A DNA stretch of 64,000 nucleotides from Plumapathes pennacea (lineage: Eukaryota > Cnidaria > Anthozoa > Antipatharia > Myriopathidae). Made by a program: the position numbers and the translations under genes. A model generated the notes under the pieces. It was not told the origin of the DNA. It worked only from the letters and a program-made list of their open reading frames with translations, and ran no database searches. Of the stretch, positions 44,901-54,700 are shown piece by piece (within the stretch, counting starts at the first letter, position 1; every line of letters starts with the position of its first letter). The DNA is taken from assembly GCA_964036295.1 (NCBI GenBank), contig OZ038464.1, positions 2,608,501-2,672,500 of the forward strand, read 5' to 3'.

Positions 44901-45071
44901 TTGTGTTTTATGTATCGCTTCTACGAGTACCTAACGAGCGGAGACAGTGCAAGCGAGGCACTCAAGAAAGCCATAAAAGCCACAAGAGAACTGAAGAAGT
45001 TCGGCCATCCCCGCTACTGGGCTCCTTTTGTTCTCTTAGGCGAAGATGTAACTCCTTTTGTTCGGTCATGA
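41913..45071 (+). CDS. TPR-CHAT protein, gene 3
   Basis: A 1052-residue protein with the same 13 TPR units as gene 2 and a complete CHAT domain: His911 in HIAAHG and Cys957 in VLSCCYSG. ATG 41913 follows the same GAACAG acceptor as gene 2. Up to about codon 750 it is nearly identical to gene 2. From about 44165 onward it switches to the gene 1 version: ESSINPEALM, VRQYLVRS, MPSLATAKMIRE and PEEPAG, where gene 2 has INPEAST, VRKYVVGS, IPSLATVKMIQE and PEESAG. It is therefore a mosaic. It stops early, ..DVTPFVRS, because the duplication breakpoint falls within the last codons. Cys in KVCGEG of the other two genes is Arg here. The catalytic dyad suggests it is functional. Confidence 0.9.
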   Translation: MEELHNFLVSSLKFAEETADRELQGRLRNQLGIHYCSIGNYQKAIENLEVYQTIAKEIGDKKGEGRACGNLGGCYSYLGQYDKAIKYLKMFLTIAKDNGDMTSERAAYSNLGKCYSSLGQHDKAIENQEISLTIAKEIGDEKGEGAAYGNLGGCYSNLEQYDKAINYQKMCLSIAKNIGDKNGEGTSYGNIGICYTYLGQYDQAIEYQETSLIIVKETGDKKGEGKAYANLAKSYNVLGQYDKAIKNLEMFLTIAKETGNKEGEGIAYGNLGSCYISLNQYYKAINYMKMCLTIAKEIGDKKNEGAAYGKLGTCYICLSQYDKAINYLRMLLTIAKENRDKKGEEAANCNLGICYIYLGRYGKAIEYQEKSLTIAKELGDKKGIETAYGNIGSCYYHLGQYGKAVNYLEMSLMIAKAIGDKEGEGAAYSNLGSCYIFLGQFEKAFHHLEMHLTISEEIGDKTVKVAAYGTLGTFYIYLSQYNKAIKYLKIALIIAKETGQKRGEGTAYGNLGTCYSFIQNYGKAESNLRKGVERYEELFERNVPKWDEDKVSVRDTFMGFYEDLIEILLAQEKIDEALIIAERGRSRALADLMLTTCPVNYASVAEFKVLDLYGVRKVVKTLGRTVIFYSLLMPDICMWIIQPDGDVMFQRRRAEVSQQYREYCEKNDSPHSAEDLNSLVNKAIELMTSCGVVRCEDRSLSFLYPGEVSEPITRKRVLIRAGAAKLKVPHSAAPMKDYKTSRPTTAVHQGQPESSINPEALMLTFLLKDLYKILLHPVRQYLVRSQAIVVPEGALALVPFSALLDENGNYTAESFQVTIMPSLATAKMIRERPEEPAGQASRPLVVGDPDIGQVKKGKKVIPVPRLEFAKKEVEKVVGPFLGVKPLVGEKATKNRFLQKVESANLIHIAAHGDAERGEILLAPCRRTNICDLEDVMLMISDLEGKRLKAKLVVLSCCYSGRGKVRGEGVVGIARAFLGAGARAVLVTLWAVDDGATLCFMYRFYEYLTSGDSASEALKKAIKATRELKKFGHPRYWAPFVLLGEDVTPFVRS

Positions 45072-45525
45072 TACAGTCAAGTATTGAATGAGCTGGAATA
45101 CCTTGTTGGCACTCCTATTTGAGACTTGCATGGTTAGCCAGTTAACGTGCTGAAGTTGGAAACTGTAAATAACTCTTGTTATTTGAACTTAATATCGAAG
45201 CTTTTAATCAGAGTATGATAAAAAAGTTTTGAGTATTTTTTCTGTATGGTAGATTTATGGTAGCAGTATATTAGTATACTCAGGGCACGGTTCAATCAAA
45301 GCTCGCGGTCAAACTAACTCACGGTTAACTAAACTAAACTGCAGAGTTGTGATCAAAGAGTTACTAAAAGTTTTTTCTAGCTCAAAATATGCGAGGAAAT
45401 GTTTTATTTGCAAAAGAGCTTCAGTCAAGCTCAAAATGACAACAAAGTTTAGACTTAACCCCAGTATTAGCTTAATAGCCGTGCTTTCAACAACTGGGCG
45501 CAGTAGGTTAGAGTCCATTAAAATG
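45072..45525. other. 3' flank of gene 3, nothing recognised
   Basis: Unique AT-rich DNA unlike the region after genes 1 and 2. The only frames are short and unsupported. Confidence 0.5.
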
Positions 45526-45878
45526 TTTATTACACGACTTCACATTTTCGAATGCAAATAAAGATAAAAAAAGAGTGCAAAGATGGGAGCGTATTGCACT
45601 CATCAGGAACCAGATCAACTGGTTTATTAGCTTACGTGATCATTTTTCGTAAGTAAAGTTTGCGAACGCGTCATTTTTTGTTCCACTTTGCTCGCGGCGA
45701 GAATGTTTGCCCTGCTTCGTTTGTCGTATAATAAACAGTTTATTACACGAAAAGTCGTGCAATACGGCTGTATTTTTACTCGCCAGTTTTATTTTTTTTC
45801 TCGCCTGAAGCAGGCTCGAAAAAATAAAACCGACTCGTAAAAATACTCCGCCGTACTGCACTCCTTCCCGTGTAAATA
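45526..45878 (-). mobile_element. Hairpin-plus-TIR DNA element, reverse copy
   Basis: Same family as 4076-4432 in the opposite orientation, from TTTATTACACGAC to CCGTGTAAATAACCTC. The hairpin arms GTTTTATTTTTTC.. are intact. Confidence 0.75.
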
Positions 45879-46704
45879 ACCTCTTTTTAATCGTGTTACT
45901 TTCGGGATGATTGTGTCGAACATAATCGTACTGCTAAGCTATAGTCCCAAAAAAATTTGTCTGAAAGTTTCATGAGAGTCTGACATTAAACCAAAAATGA
46001 GCATTTTCCAAAAAATGCAAAGGCTCAGTATCTTTCTTCTCAGAAATTGCCGATTTTACGAAAACGTTTAGTGCATAGTTCTGCGCAGTGAATTATGGAT
46101 TTGATTGTAAACATATGATTTATGGAGATATAGCAAGAAAAATACGCATAGTTTGAACCTGTTCTATTTAAAAAGTGTTTGTCGATTATTTGCTCTTAAT
46201 TCTCGCTCCCGCCTTTTCTAAAATATCCTAAATTGCACAAAGACAGCTTTGTTATAAGCGCCATCCCGGGCACCAACTACCGTACGTCGCTTGTCTAAGC
46301 TGTCAGCAGCGCTTGTTCAAGCTTAGGCTCCGGTCGCACTCGTAACTTTAACGACATTAATATCGGCATTTGCATCATTTGAAGTGCAAACAGCGCTTGC
46401 CACCAAAAACATATGTCAGCAAGTTGCTACCAAATATTGAAGAAGTCGTCGTATTGCTCTCGTTGCTGAGTTATTATTGACTAAACTTCCTAGTGCGACC
46501 AGGCCCTAAGCTGTCAGGGATGATGATTGGTAGTTTTCTTACCATTTTTTGAGCTAATTTGCATTGAGTTTGGACTTTGGAGCATGAAAAGAGCGACGTC
46601 TGAATTGGGTTTCAAAGCTGACGCATCACTGTCATTCGACGCTCTCGTGCAAAAGAAAGAAATCTACTCAGGTGTCTAGTTTTTCCATAAACGGTAAGTA
46701 CAGA
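45879..46704. other. Intergenic, nothing recognised
   Basis: No gene, RNA or clear repeat boundary seen. Confidence 0.45.
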
Positions 46705-46850
46705 GAGGATATTACACGGCGACGCGAAGATATGAATGTTATTTTCGAGTGGTAAAAACAATACTTTACGAACGAGCGCTGCCCGAGCGAGTAAAATATT
46801 GTTTTTGCCACAAGAAAATAAAATCCATATCTTTAAGCTGCCATGTAGTT
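46705..46850. mobile_element. Hairpin MITE, ATTACACGG family
   Basis: Relative of 18328-18468. Starts GAGGATATTACACGGCG and ends near GCCATGTAG, with GAGTGGTAAAAACAAT and its complement in the arms. Confidence 0.65.
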
Positions 46851-46866
46851 TTCATTTTATTATATA

Positions 46867-47033
46867 GACACGAGTATTTTACGAGAAATTGCACAAACAA
46901 CCGTACAAAAGCGGGGGAGGATGCCAGCGATATCCGTCACCAGTGAGGATATGGAAAATACGACACTTGGGTCCCGGACATAGTTTTGTATGGATTTTAT
47001 GGACGGTATATTTTCCAGTAAAACACTCGTGTC
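46867..47033 (-). mobile_element. MITE, ACACGAGTGTTTTAC family
   Basis: Inverse relative of 16411-16572, with ends GACACGAGTATTTTACGAG and CCAGTAAAACACTCGTGTC. Confidence 0.7.
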
Positions 47034-47360
47034 TGTATAATAAATAGTTTTAACAACTTCGCTGCTTAATTCCTTAATTCTTGCGTTTTTCCTCTAAGCG
47101 CACTGTGCTGTAAACAGAGTACGATGATCAAGTGTTTGATGGGTACGCGGCAGGGAGTGGCAGAATTAAATGACAGAAAGCGACCCTTTAGTCAAAAGAT
47201 TGAGACACTGCTTAACTAGTTAAATGGATTTTACATAGAAGTTATTACATGGTCGCCCGAAGATAAGAACTTATCTTCGAGTGTTGATAATATCTCTCAC
47301 GAGTGAGCGCAGTTAACCGAGGTGATGAAATTCGTATCTCCAAGCGGCCATATAATGTTC

Positions 47361-47560
47361 TGTTTATCATATAGATATCTATGAAAGACTAAAGGTATGT
47401 CTCACAGCCTTTCTTTCCTGTCAGAACTTGCTGTCTTTAAAAATCGCACGCACAGTGAACACATCATTTTTATCCTTCACGTGTGAAGATATCGCGCGCG
47501 ATGAAAATATCAGTTTTTAGAATTATAGAAATCCTGGTATTTCATCGATATCTATATAGT
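47361..47560 (-). mobile_element. MITE, relative of 27071-27265
   Basis: The same internal text in reverse orientation (GTGAAGATATCGCGCGCGAT), bounded by AGATATCTATGAAA and TTTCATCGATATCT. Directly to its left (47235-47360) is a hairpin resembling 27345-27450. Confidence 0.65.
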
Positions 47561-48003
47561 AAAAATGGATTTTAAATATAAATATCCAATGCATTCTGGA
47601 CTAATTGTATCTGAATTATAGCACGTTGAATATTTGGGCTAAGAGGCTTGTGTATCACTCAAAAGAAACATTCACCCGAAAGTAAGTGTACCTCAAAATA
47701 CTAAATTATTGGGTTTGTTCGATGTTTACGCGGGATTTTCCGGCTGATTTAAGCTGGTCAACGAACAGCTGCAGTAGCCTTCAGAAGCCTAAAAGCATTT
47801 AATGTTTAAATATGGATGCAAGCAGTGTTATGTCTGAACTGATCATAACAATGGAAACACATGTGGGCTGTAAGCGTGTGCATCTACTTTCTCATTCAAT
47901 TTTAGTTGGGCTATATTTAATAAAACATTAGCCATCTTGTTGTCACAGTTTTTTTCCGTCAGAAACATCTGTCTTAGGAAAAATGCCACATGTACGACTG
48001 CCA

Positions 48004-48119
48004 GACACCATGGAAATACGTTCGTTACGTCATTTCCGTTGGTCAGCGTTCGTCGCCATGGGACACCATGGAAATACGTTCTTGACGTCACTTCCGTTGG
48101 TCAGCGTTCGTCGCCATGG
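48004..48119. repeat. 58-bp tandem repeat, two copies
   Basis: GACACCATGGAAATACGTTC..GGTCAGCGTTCGTCGCCATGG repeated twice with few differences; each unit contains a TACGTCA or GACGTCA box. Confidence 0.8.
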
Positions 48120-48665
48120 CTATAGAACTGCTCATAATTCATGGTAAAATTTCACATCGTCTCCAAGCCTCGGTTTTCCCTGTGCACAACTTATGCTTCA
48201 GAAAATGCATAGAACTAACATATAGTTGAGTATCGAGTCCTGGTATTGAGTTTCTTGGCTAAGTCTTGAGGTTTTACGAGTGTTACTGACAAACTCTGCA
48301 CTTGAATCTATGGTTTTGTTCAATAACCGCTGACTCAAAAGCAAGGTGCCCGCACGGCAAAAAGCGTTTTGTTCGTTGACTGTTGACCGTGGAAAAATTT
48401 TAGAATTTTGTCAAGCCCTCGTTTGTCTGCTCGAACCTATTTTGTACTTTTTGTCTGCATGCGAGCCGAATGTGAGCGTCGACGTTTCCTTAGATCTCAG
48501 TGAGATTGATATATTTGTATTCTTACTTTTAACAATGTGCGAAAGCGCACAGAAAGTTATTAGTAAACATTCCCGTTGGACGAATCTCGGCCGTTCAAAT
48601 AGTTCTGTTTTGAGGGTCCAGATTGGTGGGGGGGGGGGGGGGGGGGGGGGGGCTTGAGGGGTCTG

Positions 48666-48835
48666 CATAACACTTAACAGTAAACTCCATGTAGGCCAAT
48701 TTGTCTTGTTGTACTTAATATCTAGTCTTGTAACACTTAACTGTATTTTTTTTACATAACACTTAACATTCATTTTTTTGGCTTCATAACACTTAACAAT
48801 AAAAAATTCAGGCTCATAACACTTAACAGTAAACC
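48666..48835. repeat. Degenerate ~30-40-bp repeat (CATAACACTTAACA)
   Basis: Five copies of ATAACACTTAACA or a close variant at irregular 30-55-bp spacing; AACAGTAAACTCCAT occurs at both ends. Confidence 0.65.
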
Positions 48836-49007
48836 TCATCTAGGCCCTCTGTTTTAGCATATGCTCGATGTCCGTTGCAAATATCGTGAATATAGTTGGT
48901 ACAGTACTGATCGAAATAGGCACTGCAGGCTGGTTATTGGCCACCGAAGATTATCCAGTCCGGAATGAAACATTCATTTGCAACTTCTTCTCCGCAGATC
49001 AACCGAA

Positions 49008-50305
49008 ATGAATTTTAAAGTGGTCTGCCTGCTGTTTTTTCTGGTCTATTTGACTGCAGCCAAGCACATTTATGAACACCGAGGCGAGTATCAATGCATG
49101 ATCGGGACTGGATATATTTAAGCGCGTTAATTACCTGTGAACTTATTTCAGGGAAGAGATAACCCAGACTATGTTGGATCACTACGAGTCATTACCTATC
49201 AATCGAAACGAAACGCTTAGGGTGTGCTTGATTGACCGTATTCCGGAATAGGAATAGCTAAAATGATCCAAAGTTTTGCTTCTTCTGGGGACATTTTTTG
49301 GGGGATTGTTTTCAAAACCTTCACGCTGACATTTGAAGCAGCTCCCGATACATCTCGATATAATTCAGCTCCAAAGCAAAGTATTTTATCAATCAGAATC
49401 GTTATTCCTATTCCGAAATAGACCCAATCAAACGCGCCCTTACATGATAAAATATCCCCGCGCATGACATAAGTTCGGGTAAAAGCATAAAGGTTATTTG
49501 GTAAACTAAAGCGAACCATTTTTGGTGGATCGTTAAAATTCTCACATTTGCTTAAAAGTTGTTAAACTTTGCATTACTGAATAGAATGTCAGCCCCGGGA
49601 TATCAAACGAAAGATTCATTATCTTAATTCATCAAACAAAACAAATTTCGGCGCTTTTGCTGGCGTCGCTCGAAACTGCTGTTGTTCGTAAACACTTAGG
49701 AACTGTCAGGAAATATAGATTCAATCAGACAAAATTAAAAAATTATGGGAACTGAGTCAGCAACTGATAAATACAGTAAAACCTCACTATCTCAAACTCG
49801 GTTATCTCGAACTCGGTTATCTCGAAGTTCCCGCTATTTCGAACAGAATTCGATTTCCCTTGAAAACAAACTTAATAGAAATTCCCCCTCGGTAGAACCC
49901 CGCTATCTCCAACTATTTCTAGATTCCCTTGAGATAGCGAGGTTTTAATGTATTTATTAGGGGTGTAAATTTATAGTTCTGTGCACATTTCCTTGTTTCA
50001 GCTCCAGCGGATGTCACTAAAAGAGATGGCTGTGGAAGTGACAAAGAATGCGTACACTTTAATGTTTATGAAAAGACTGTAGTAGGCTGTTGTTTGGATA
50101 CTTGTGATGGTGAAGGGCAGAGTCGCATAAACAACAACCAGTGCCCAAGTGGCAGGGTATGTTGTGCTCATTGGTATCGATAAAGGAATAATTGGAAGAA
50201 ACGCTGAATTGTCGGGTGTTTTGTCTAGTGCAGTGCAGGATATTACGCTTCTTGTATTTGTCAAAATTGAATAAGTACCTGACTGTAATCTTCTTTCAGT
50301 GTTGA
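49008..50305 (+). CDS. Small secreted cysteine-rich peptide
   Basis: Predicted three-exon gene of 77 residues: 49008-49083, 50002-50156 and 50300-50305. Exon 1 encodes a hydrophobic signal peptide (MNFKVVCLLFFLVYLTAA). Exon 2 encodes the mature part, with DGCGSDKEC, TVVGCCLDTC and NNNQC. Exon 3 adds one Cys before the stop, giving seven Cys after the signal. A Lys-Arg before DGCG could be a processing site. The first intron appears to be GC-AG (CGAG|GCGAGT), and the second is GT-AG. Phases agree (1, then 0). The spacing does not match a family I can name; a secreted, disulfide-rich ligand, antimicrobial or venom-type peptide are all possible. Intron 1 holds two MITEs. There is no homology support, so the model could be wrong at exon 3. 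Confidence 0.55.
49220..49439. mobile_element. PIF/Harbinger-like MITE, TSD TTA
   Basis: The ends are GGGTGTGCTTGATTGACCG and GACCCAATCAAACGCGCCC, with TTA on both flanks. Subterminal TATTCCGGAATAGGAATA is matched by its complement. It lies in intron 1 of the cysteine-rich peptide gene. Confidence 0.75.
49774..49950. mobile_element. pogo-like MITE (CAGTAAAACCTC ends)
   Basis: Starts CAGTAAAACCTCACTATCTC after TA and ends GATAGCGAGGTTTTAATG. A relative is at 54627-54817. Typical internal text is GAACAGAATTCGATTTCCC. Confidence 0.75.
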
Positions 50306-50355
50306 GCACATTTTTGTACAGACGCGATGGTATTACTCACTTTTTCCCAGTTACA

Positions 50356-50712
50356 AAGAGGTTATTACACGGGAAGGAGTGCAATACGGCGGAGTATTTT
50401 TACGAGTCGGTTTTATTTTTTCGAGCCTGCTTCAGGCGAGAAAAAATAAAACTGACGAGTAAAAATACAGCCGTATTGCACGACTTTTCGTGTAATAAAT
50501 TGTTTATTACACGACAAACGAAGCAGGGCAAACGTTCTCGCCGCGCGCAAAATGGAACAAAAAAATGAGGCGTTTGTAAACTTTGCTTGCGAAAATTGAT
50601 CACGTAAGCTAATAAACCAGTTAATCTGGTTCCTGACGAGTGCAATACGCTCCCATATTTGCACTCGTTTTGGCCCGTATTTGCACTCGAAAATGTGAAG
50701 TCGTGTAATAAA
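50356..50712 (+). mobile_element. Hairpin-plus-TIR DNA element, ~355 bp
   Basis: Close copy of 4076-4432 in the same orientation. It sits about 50 bp after the stop codon of the cysteine-rich peptide gene and so may contribute its 3' UTR and an AATAAA (50443). Confidence 0.75.
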
Positions 50713-50837
50713 AAGTGCATTAATAAACTTTGTCTTTACGGCTACACCTAACCGCCTTGAATTATACCAACTTATGATGAAAATTGTGTTTAATTACCTT
50801 ATCTTTCCGAATTAAAAAAAACAGAGCTTATGTCTAG

Positions 50838-51124
50838 TTAAAGGGGTCCTCTCAGCCTTTTCGATGTTTTTGTTTACATCTGAAAAATCCAAGGCTGAAT
50901 TTGGTTCTCAACACGAAAGAACGTAAGTAATCAAAAGAAAAATAGGTTAGTAGCACTTTTAGATCAAAAGAAACTAATTTCCTCCTCAAACGAGTCGGAT
51001 GGAAGTGGATTGCTATTTAACTTTCGACTTTTGGGAGCCCCAAAAGTGGCACCAAGACCAAGGATTTCGAAGTGGAACCAAGGATTTCGGCGCGCAAAGG
51101 ATTGTGGTTGAGAGGCCCCTTTAA
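50838..51124. mobile_element. piggyBac-like MITE, TTAA flanks
   Basis: The ends are TTAAAGGGGTCCTCTCAGCC and GGTTGAGAGGCCCCTTTAA, including the TTAA target. There is no coding capacity. Confidence 0.65.
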
Positions 51125-51693
51125 TCCGCCCCATCCACACCCCACCCCTCTTGCCCTTCCCTGCCTTTGTTGAAAATATTCGCTGAAACGTGATACCGCT
51201 GTACAGATACAGAAGTTCGTTTTTCTGACAACTGCCGTTTGAAAACATGCACGTTTTGATTGCCCACAGCACAGATGCAGTCAAATATCCTCTTCGTGAG
51301 CCTACAACAAATAATTGTTGGTCTGAAAAAAAGTCATGGCTTTGATAACTGTGCGCTCCCCTCCCCCCCCCCCCCCCCCCTCGCATTTTCTCCTTGCCGT
51401 GATATACTAACTGAATAAAAGTCAAAATAACGAATGGTCCTCAGACGGTCTTTTGTATAAAATGGCATGTAGGCTACCACCTGAATGCTTCTAATAATGC
51501 AAACTCGATTCACTCTGCTGTTTGACAGTAAACCCACTGTTGCTTAGCTCTCGTGCGACGAGGATGCCGGATATCACGAACGGTGGCAAATTACGTAAGT
51601 GTGAATTGCAACGAACCCATCAACATGACGTTTACCAACTTAGAAAAGCCAGAAAAAATGATAAATTACAAAACGGGTGCCCCGGTATTTGTC

Positions 51694-51699
51694 TTTATT
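51694..51699 (-). terminator. Poly(A) signal of KIF21
   Basis: AATAAA on the minus strand, 88 nt past the TAA stop at 51787-51789. Confidence 0.55.
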
Positions 51700-51786
51700 A
51701 CCCTTGTAATATTTTGTTAGACCAAGCTACATTGCAGTAGAAAATATACATCAATAGAAAAATTCACTTTTCAAATATAGAGTCAG

Positions 51787-54700
51787 TTACACTTGAACTG
51801 CCTGTTCTAATTCATTCAATTGTTCTTCTAGTGTTCCAGTTACACGCCATAAGCGAACAAGACGGTCACTGAAATAAAAAACAAAAACAAAAACAAAAAA
51901 ACAAAAACAAAACAAAAAAACGGGTAAGCAACTAGAGCACATAAAATCCTGTAAAACTGGTTGAACAGGTTATTACACGCCATAAGCGCACGAGACGGTC
52001 ACCGAAATAAAAATAACGGGTAACTGGAGGACATAAAAGCCTGTAAAACATGTTGAACAGGTTATTACACGCCATAAGCGAACAAGACGGTCACTGAAAT
52101 AAAAATAACGGGTAACTGGTGGACATAAAAGCCTGTAAAACATGTTGAACAGGTTATTACACGCCATAAGCGCACGAAACGGTCACCGAAATAAAAACAA
52201 CGGTTAAGTAAACTCTCTTGTTTCACGTCTGGCGAATTTCTTGCCAGGTTAGCCTCACTTTGAATCCAAGATGGCGGCACCGTGCAATGAGCAAGTTGTC
52301 CTCTGCACGGTTTACAAGAAAAGAACCTCAATAAGGATGCGTCACATACCTTGAGGCTGTAAATACACAAGTAGAATTTGTAGCGATTGCATTGATAGGA
52401 TGTTTGTGTGCCTTAATTTCACCTGCAAACAAACAAACCAAAAAAAAGGTTAGAAACTAGTAACCTCCCTGTCAAGTTAAATATTTCTACAAGTTTGTGT
52501 TCAGAATCAGGAGTGAATACTGCAAAATAGAGCATAGAGACATCTAATTGAAAAGATGGTCGACGCCCGGAAGAGGTCTGGGGTGAGACATGGAGTCGAG
52601 GCCCATTAGGATATTAAAACAACGTGCGCAAATCCAAACTTTTCTATGCAAACTTTTCAAGCCTGCGAGAGCCCACTTAACGTTCCCAAATTTGTGGGTC
52701 AGCAGACTCACGTCACATCCTAATAAACCTTGCTCAACCTCGTTCCCAGGCTCTTTCCTCTCCCGGGGCCGGGAGAGGAAAGAACCTGGGGACGAAATTG
52801 AACCTCGCTCTTGTGGTGAGTCCCAGGTTTCTCCGCGCCTCTGCCATCTTTATGAATTCGATGTATTAGCCCTGCAGTGGCAACACTTACATATCTGACT
52901 ACAAGTGTCGATTTGCCAAAGCTTGAGTAGTCCCCCGCGACAGCCGCTCAGCAGCACATTATGAGGAGACAAAAAATCCAAGGCACAGACCCAGTCTCTG
53001 TGCGCACCTGTCAGATGCTGCGGAGAGAGTGATCAACTTCAATTCTCTCATTCAGTTTCTTAGCATACTTACATATATACAGTATGGAGAATTTGTCACT
53101 TGATAGTTTGCTAAAAATATAAACATCCTCGTTCCCAGTCTCTATGGAGAGATCAACTTCAGATATATCAACCTTTTCACTATCAAGAGTGATCAACGTC
53201 AACTCTCATTCAGTCTCTTAACATACATACATCATATAATATGCACAAGAATTCGGTCTGTTAAAGCTTGGAAACCAGTGCCTCTCACCTGCTGCAATTG
53301 ACCCTTTCACTTCCAAGAGTGATCAAGTTCAATTCTCTCGTTCAGTCTTTTAACATACATACACCATATAATATGCACAAGAACTCGGTCTATTACAGCT
53401 TGGGAAGTAAACTAATGCCTGTTACCTGCTGCAGTTGTCTCGAGTCTACATTCCACTTCTTGATGCTGTTGTCTCTTGAGCCACTGAACAAGTTATTCCC
53501 GTGGAGCGCCAGAGATTGAACTCCATCGTAATGTGGCGGCTCCAGATTTGAAGTTGCAGGCTAAAAGGAGTGAATTAACCTATCAATAAATCCCCTCTAA
53601 ACAACCAGCAACAACAACAAACCCAAAGCTATCGAAAGTCAATCTAAATCGCTCTAATATTAACCCTTTCACTACCAAAAGTGGTCACCATCAGTTCTTC
53701 TCCTTGATTAAGTTCAATTTTCTCCTATAGTTTTGGCAGCACAAATGTATCATACAGTAGGGAGAACTTGACTTTTGATACCTTGCTCAGGTGATAGCTG
53801 ATTAAACTATCAATTCTCACTACATCACTCATACAATTTCCTATGAAAAGTTTAGGAGAATCTGCATTTTGAACTTAGGAGTGAAAGGGTTAAGAGAACT
53901 AGATTAACTACGTCGGCGTGGTGATAAAAACGCTGGTGTATCAACTAAAAGTTGAACGAGGTACTGGAACGCCGTAAGAGTAACATTAGCTGACGTTTCG
54001 AGCGTTAGCCCTTCACCAGAGCGATGGATGCACGATGAAAGCTGACTAATCCATTAGTCTTCACCACATCACTCGTAAGGCTGGGAGAATTTGCATTTTG
54101 ATCTTGCGGAGCAAATTTCTCACCTGGACTCCGACCCGCGCACTGTTGACTTCATATATCTGGAAAACAATACACGATATTCACGCATGAGAAAATATGA
54201 AGCACTGCAACAGAATGAGGAACATACGGTAAGAGGTATCTCGGAATACCTTAACATAATGATCCCTGGATCCTGTGTATACCACTGTGTTATTATTCCT
54301 CTGCGACACAATGACAGCCATTACTGGACCCGTATGACCACCCAACTTTCCGGTCATGGAATTACTGCACAGAGAAAAGAAGAGAGAAACAAAAATGTTG
54401 GCAAGGAGGAAACCAACAGCAAGTATTAACAGCAAATATATTTAATAAAAACACCAAATATTACCTTGTTTTGGAAGGTAAGGTTTGATGTTCGAGATAA
54501 GCTTTGTAACACTAATTTCGCTTTGCTGTTTGCCTTGGTTCGTTAGTAGTGATACTAAAGATTTCTGACACGTTAATGAAGTTATTCGTCTTGACCGTTA
54601 CGTTTGTGGACCTCCAGTCTGATTTACAGTAGAACCCCGGCCCACTATCTCGAACTCGATTACCTCGAAGTCCCCGCTATCGCGAACAGAATTCGATTTC

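Larger units (their letters stand above)
39761..45065 (+). repeat. Tandem duplication unit B carrying TPR-CHAT gene 3
   Basis: Counterpart of 33765-39062. Similarity ends abruptly inside the last coding codons (after TTTTGTTCGG), so gene 3 has a different C-terminus and 3' flank. Confidence 0.9.
47561..49007. other. Intergenic with minor tandem repeats
   Basis: Contains the two tandem repeats listed separately and a G-run at 48630-48652. Its right end probably includes the promoter or 5' UTR of the cysteine-rich peptide gene, as CTTCTTCTCCGCAG at 48984-48997 may be a splice acceptor. Confidence 0.45.

Noticed and set aside
48346-48657. 103-codon frame ending in poly-Gly
   Set aside because: Runs into a G homopolymer; no domain, and no support from splice sites.
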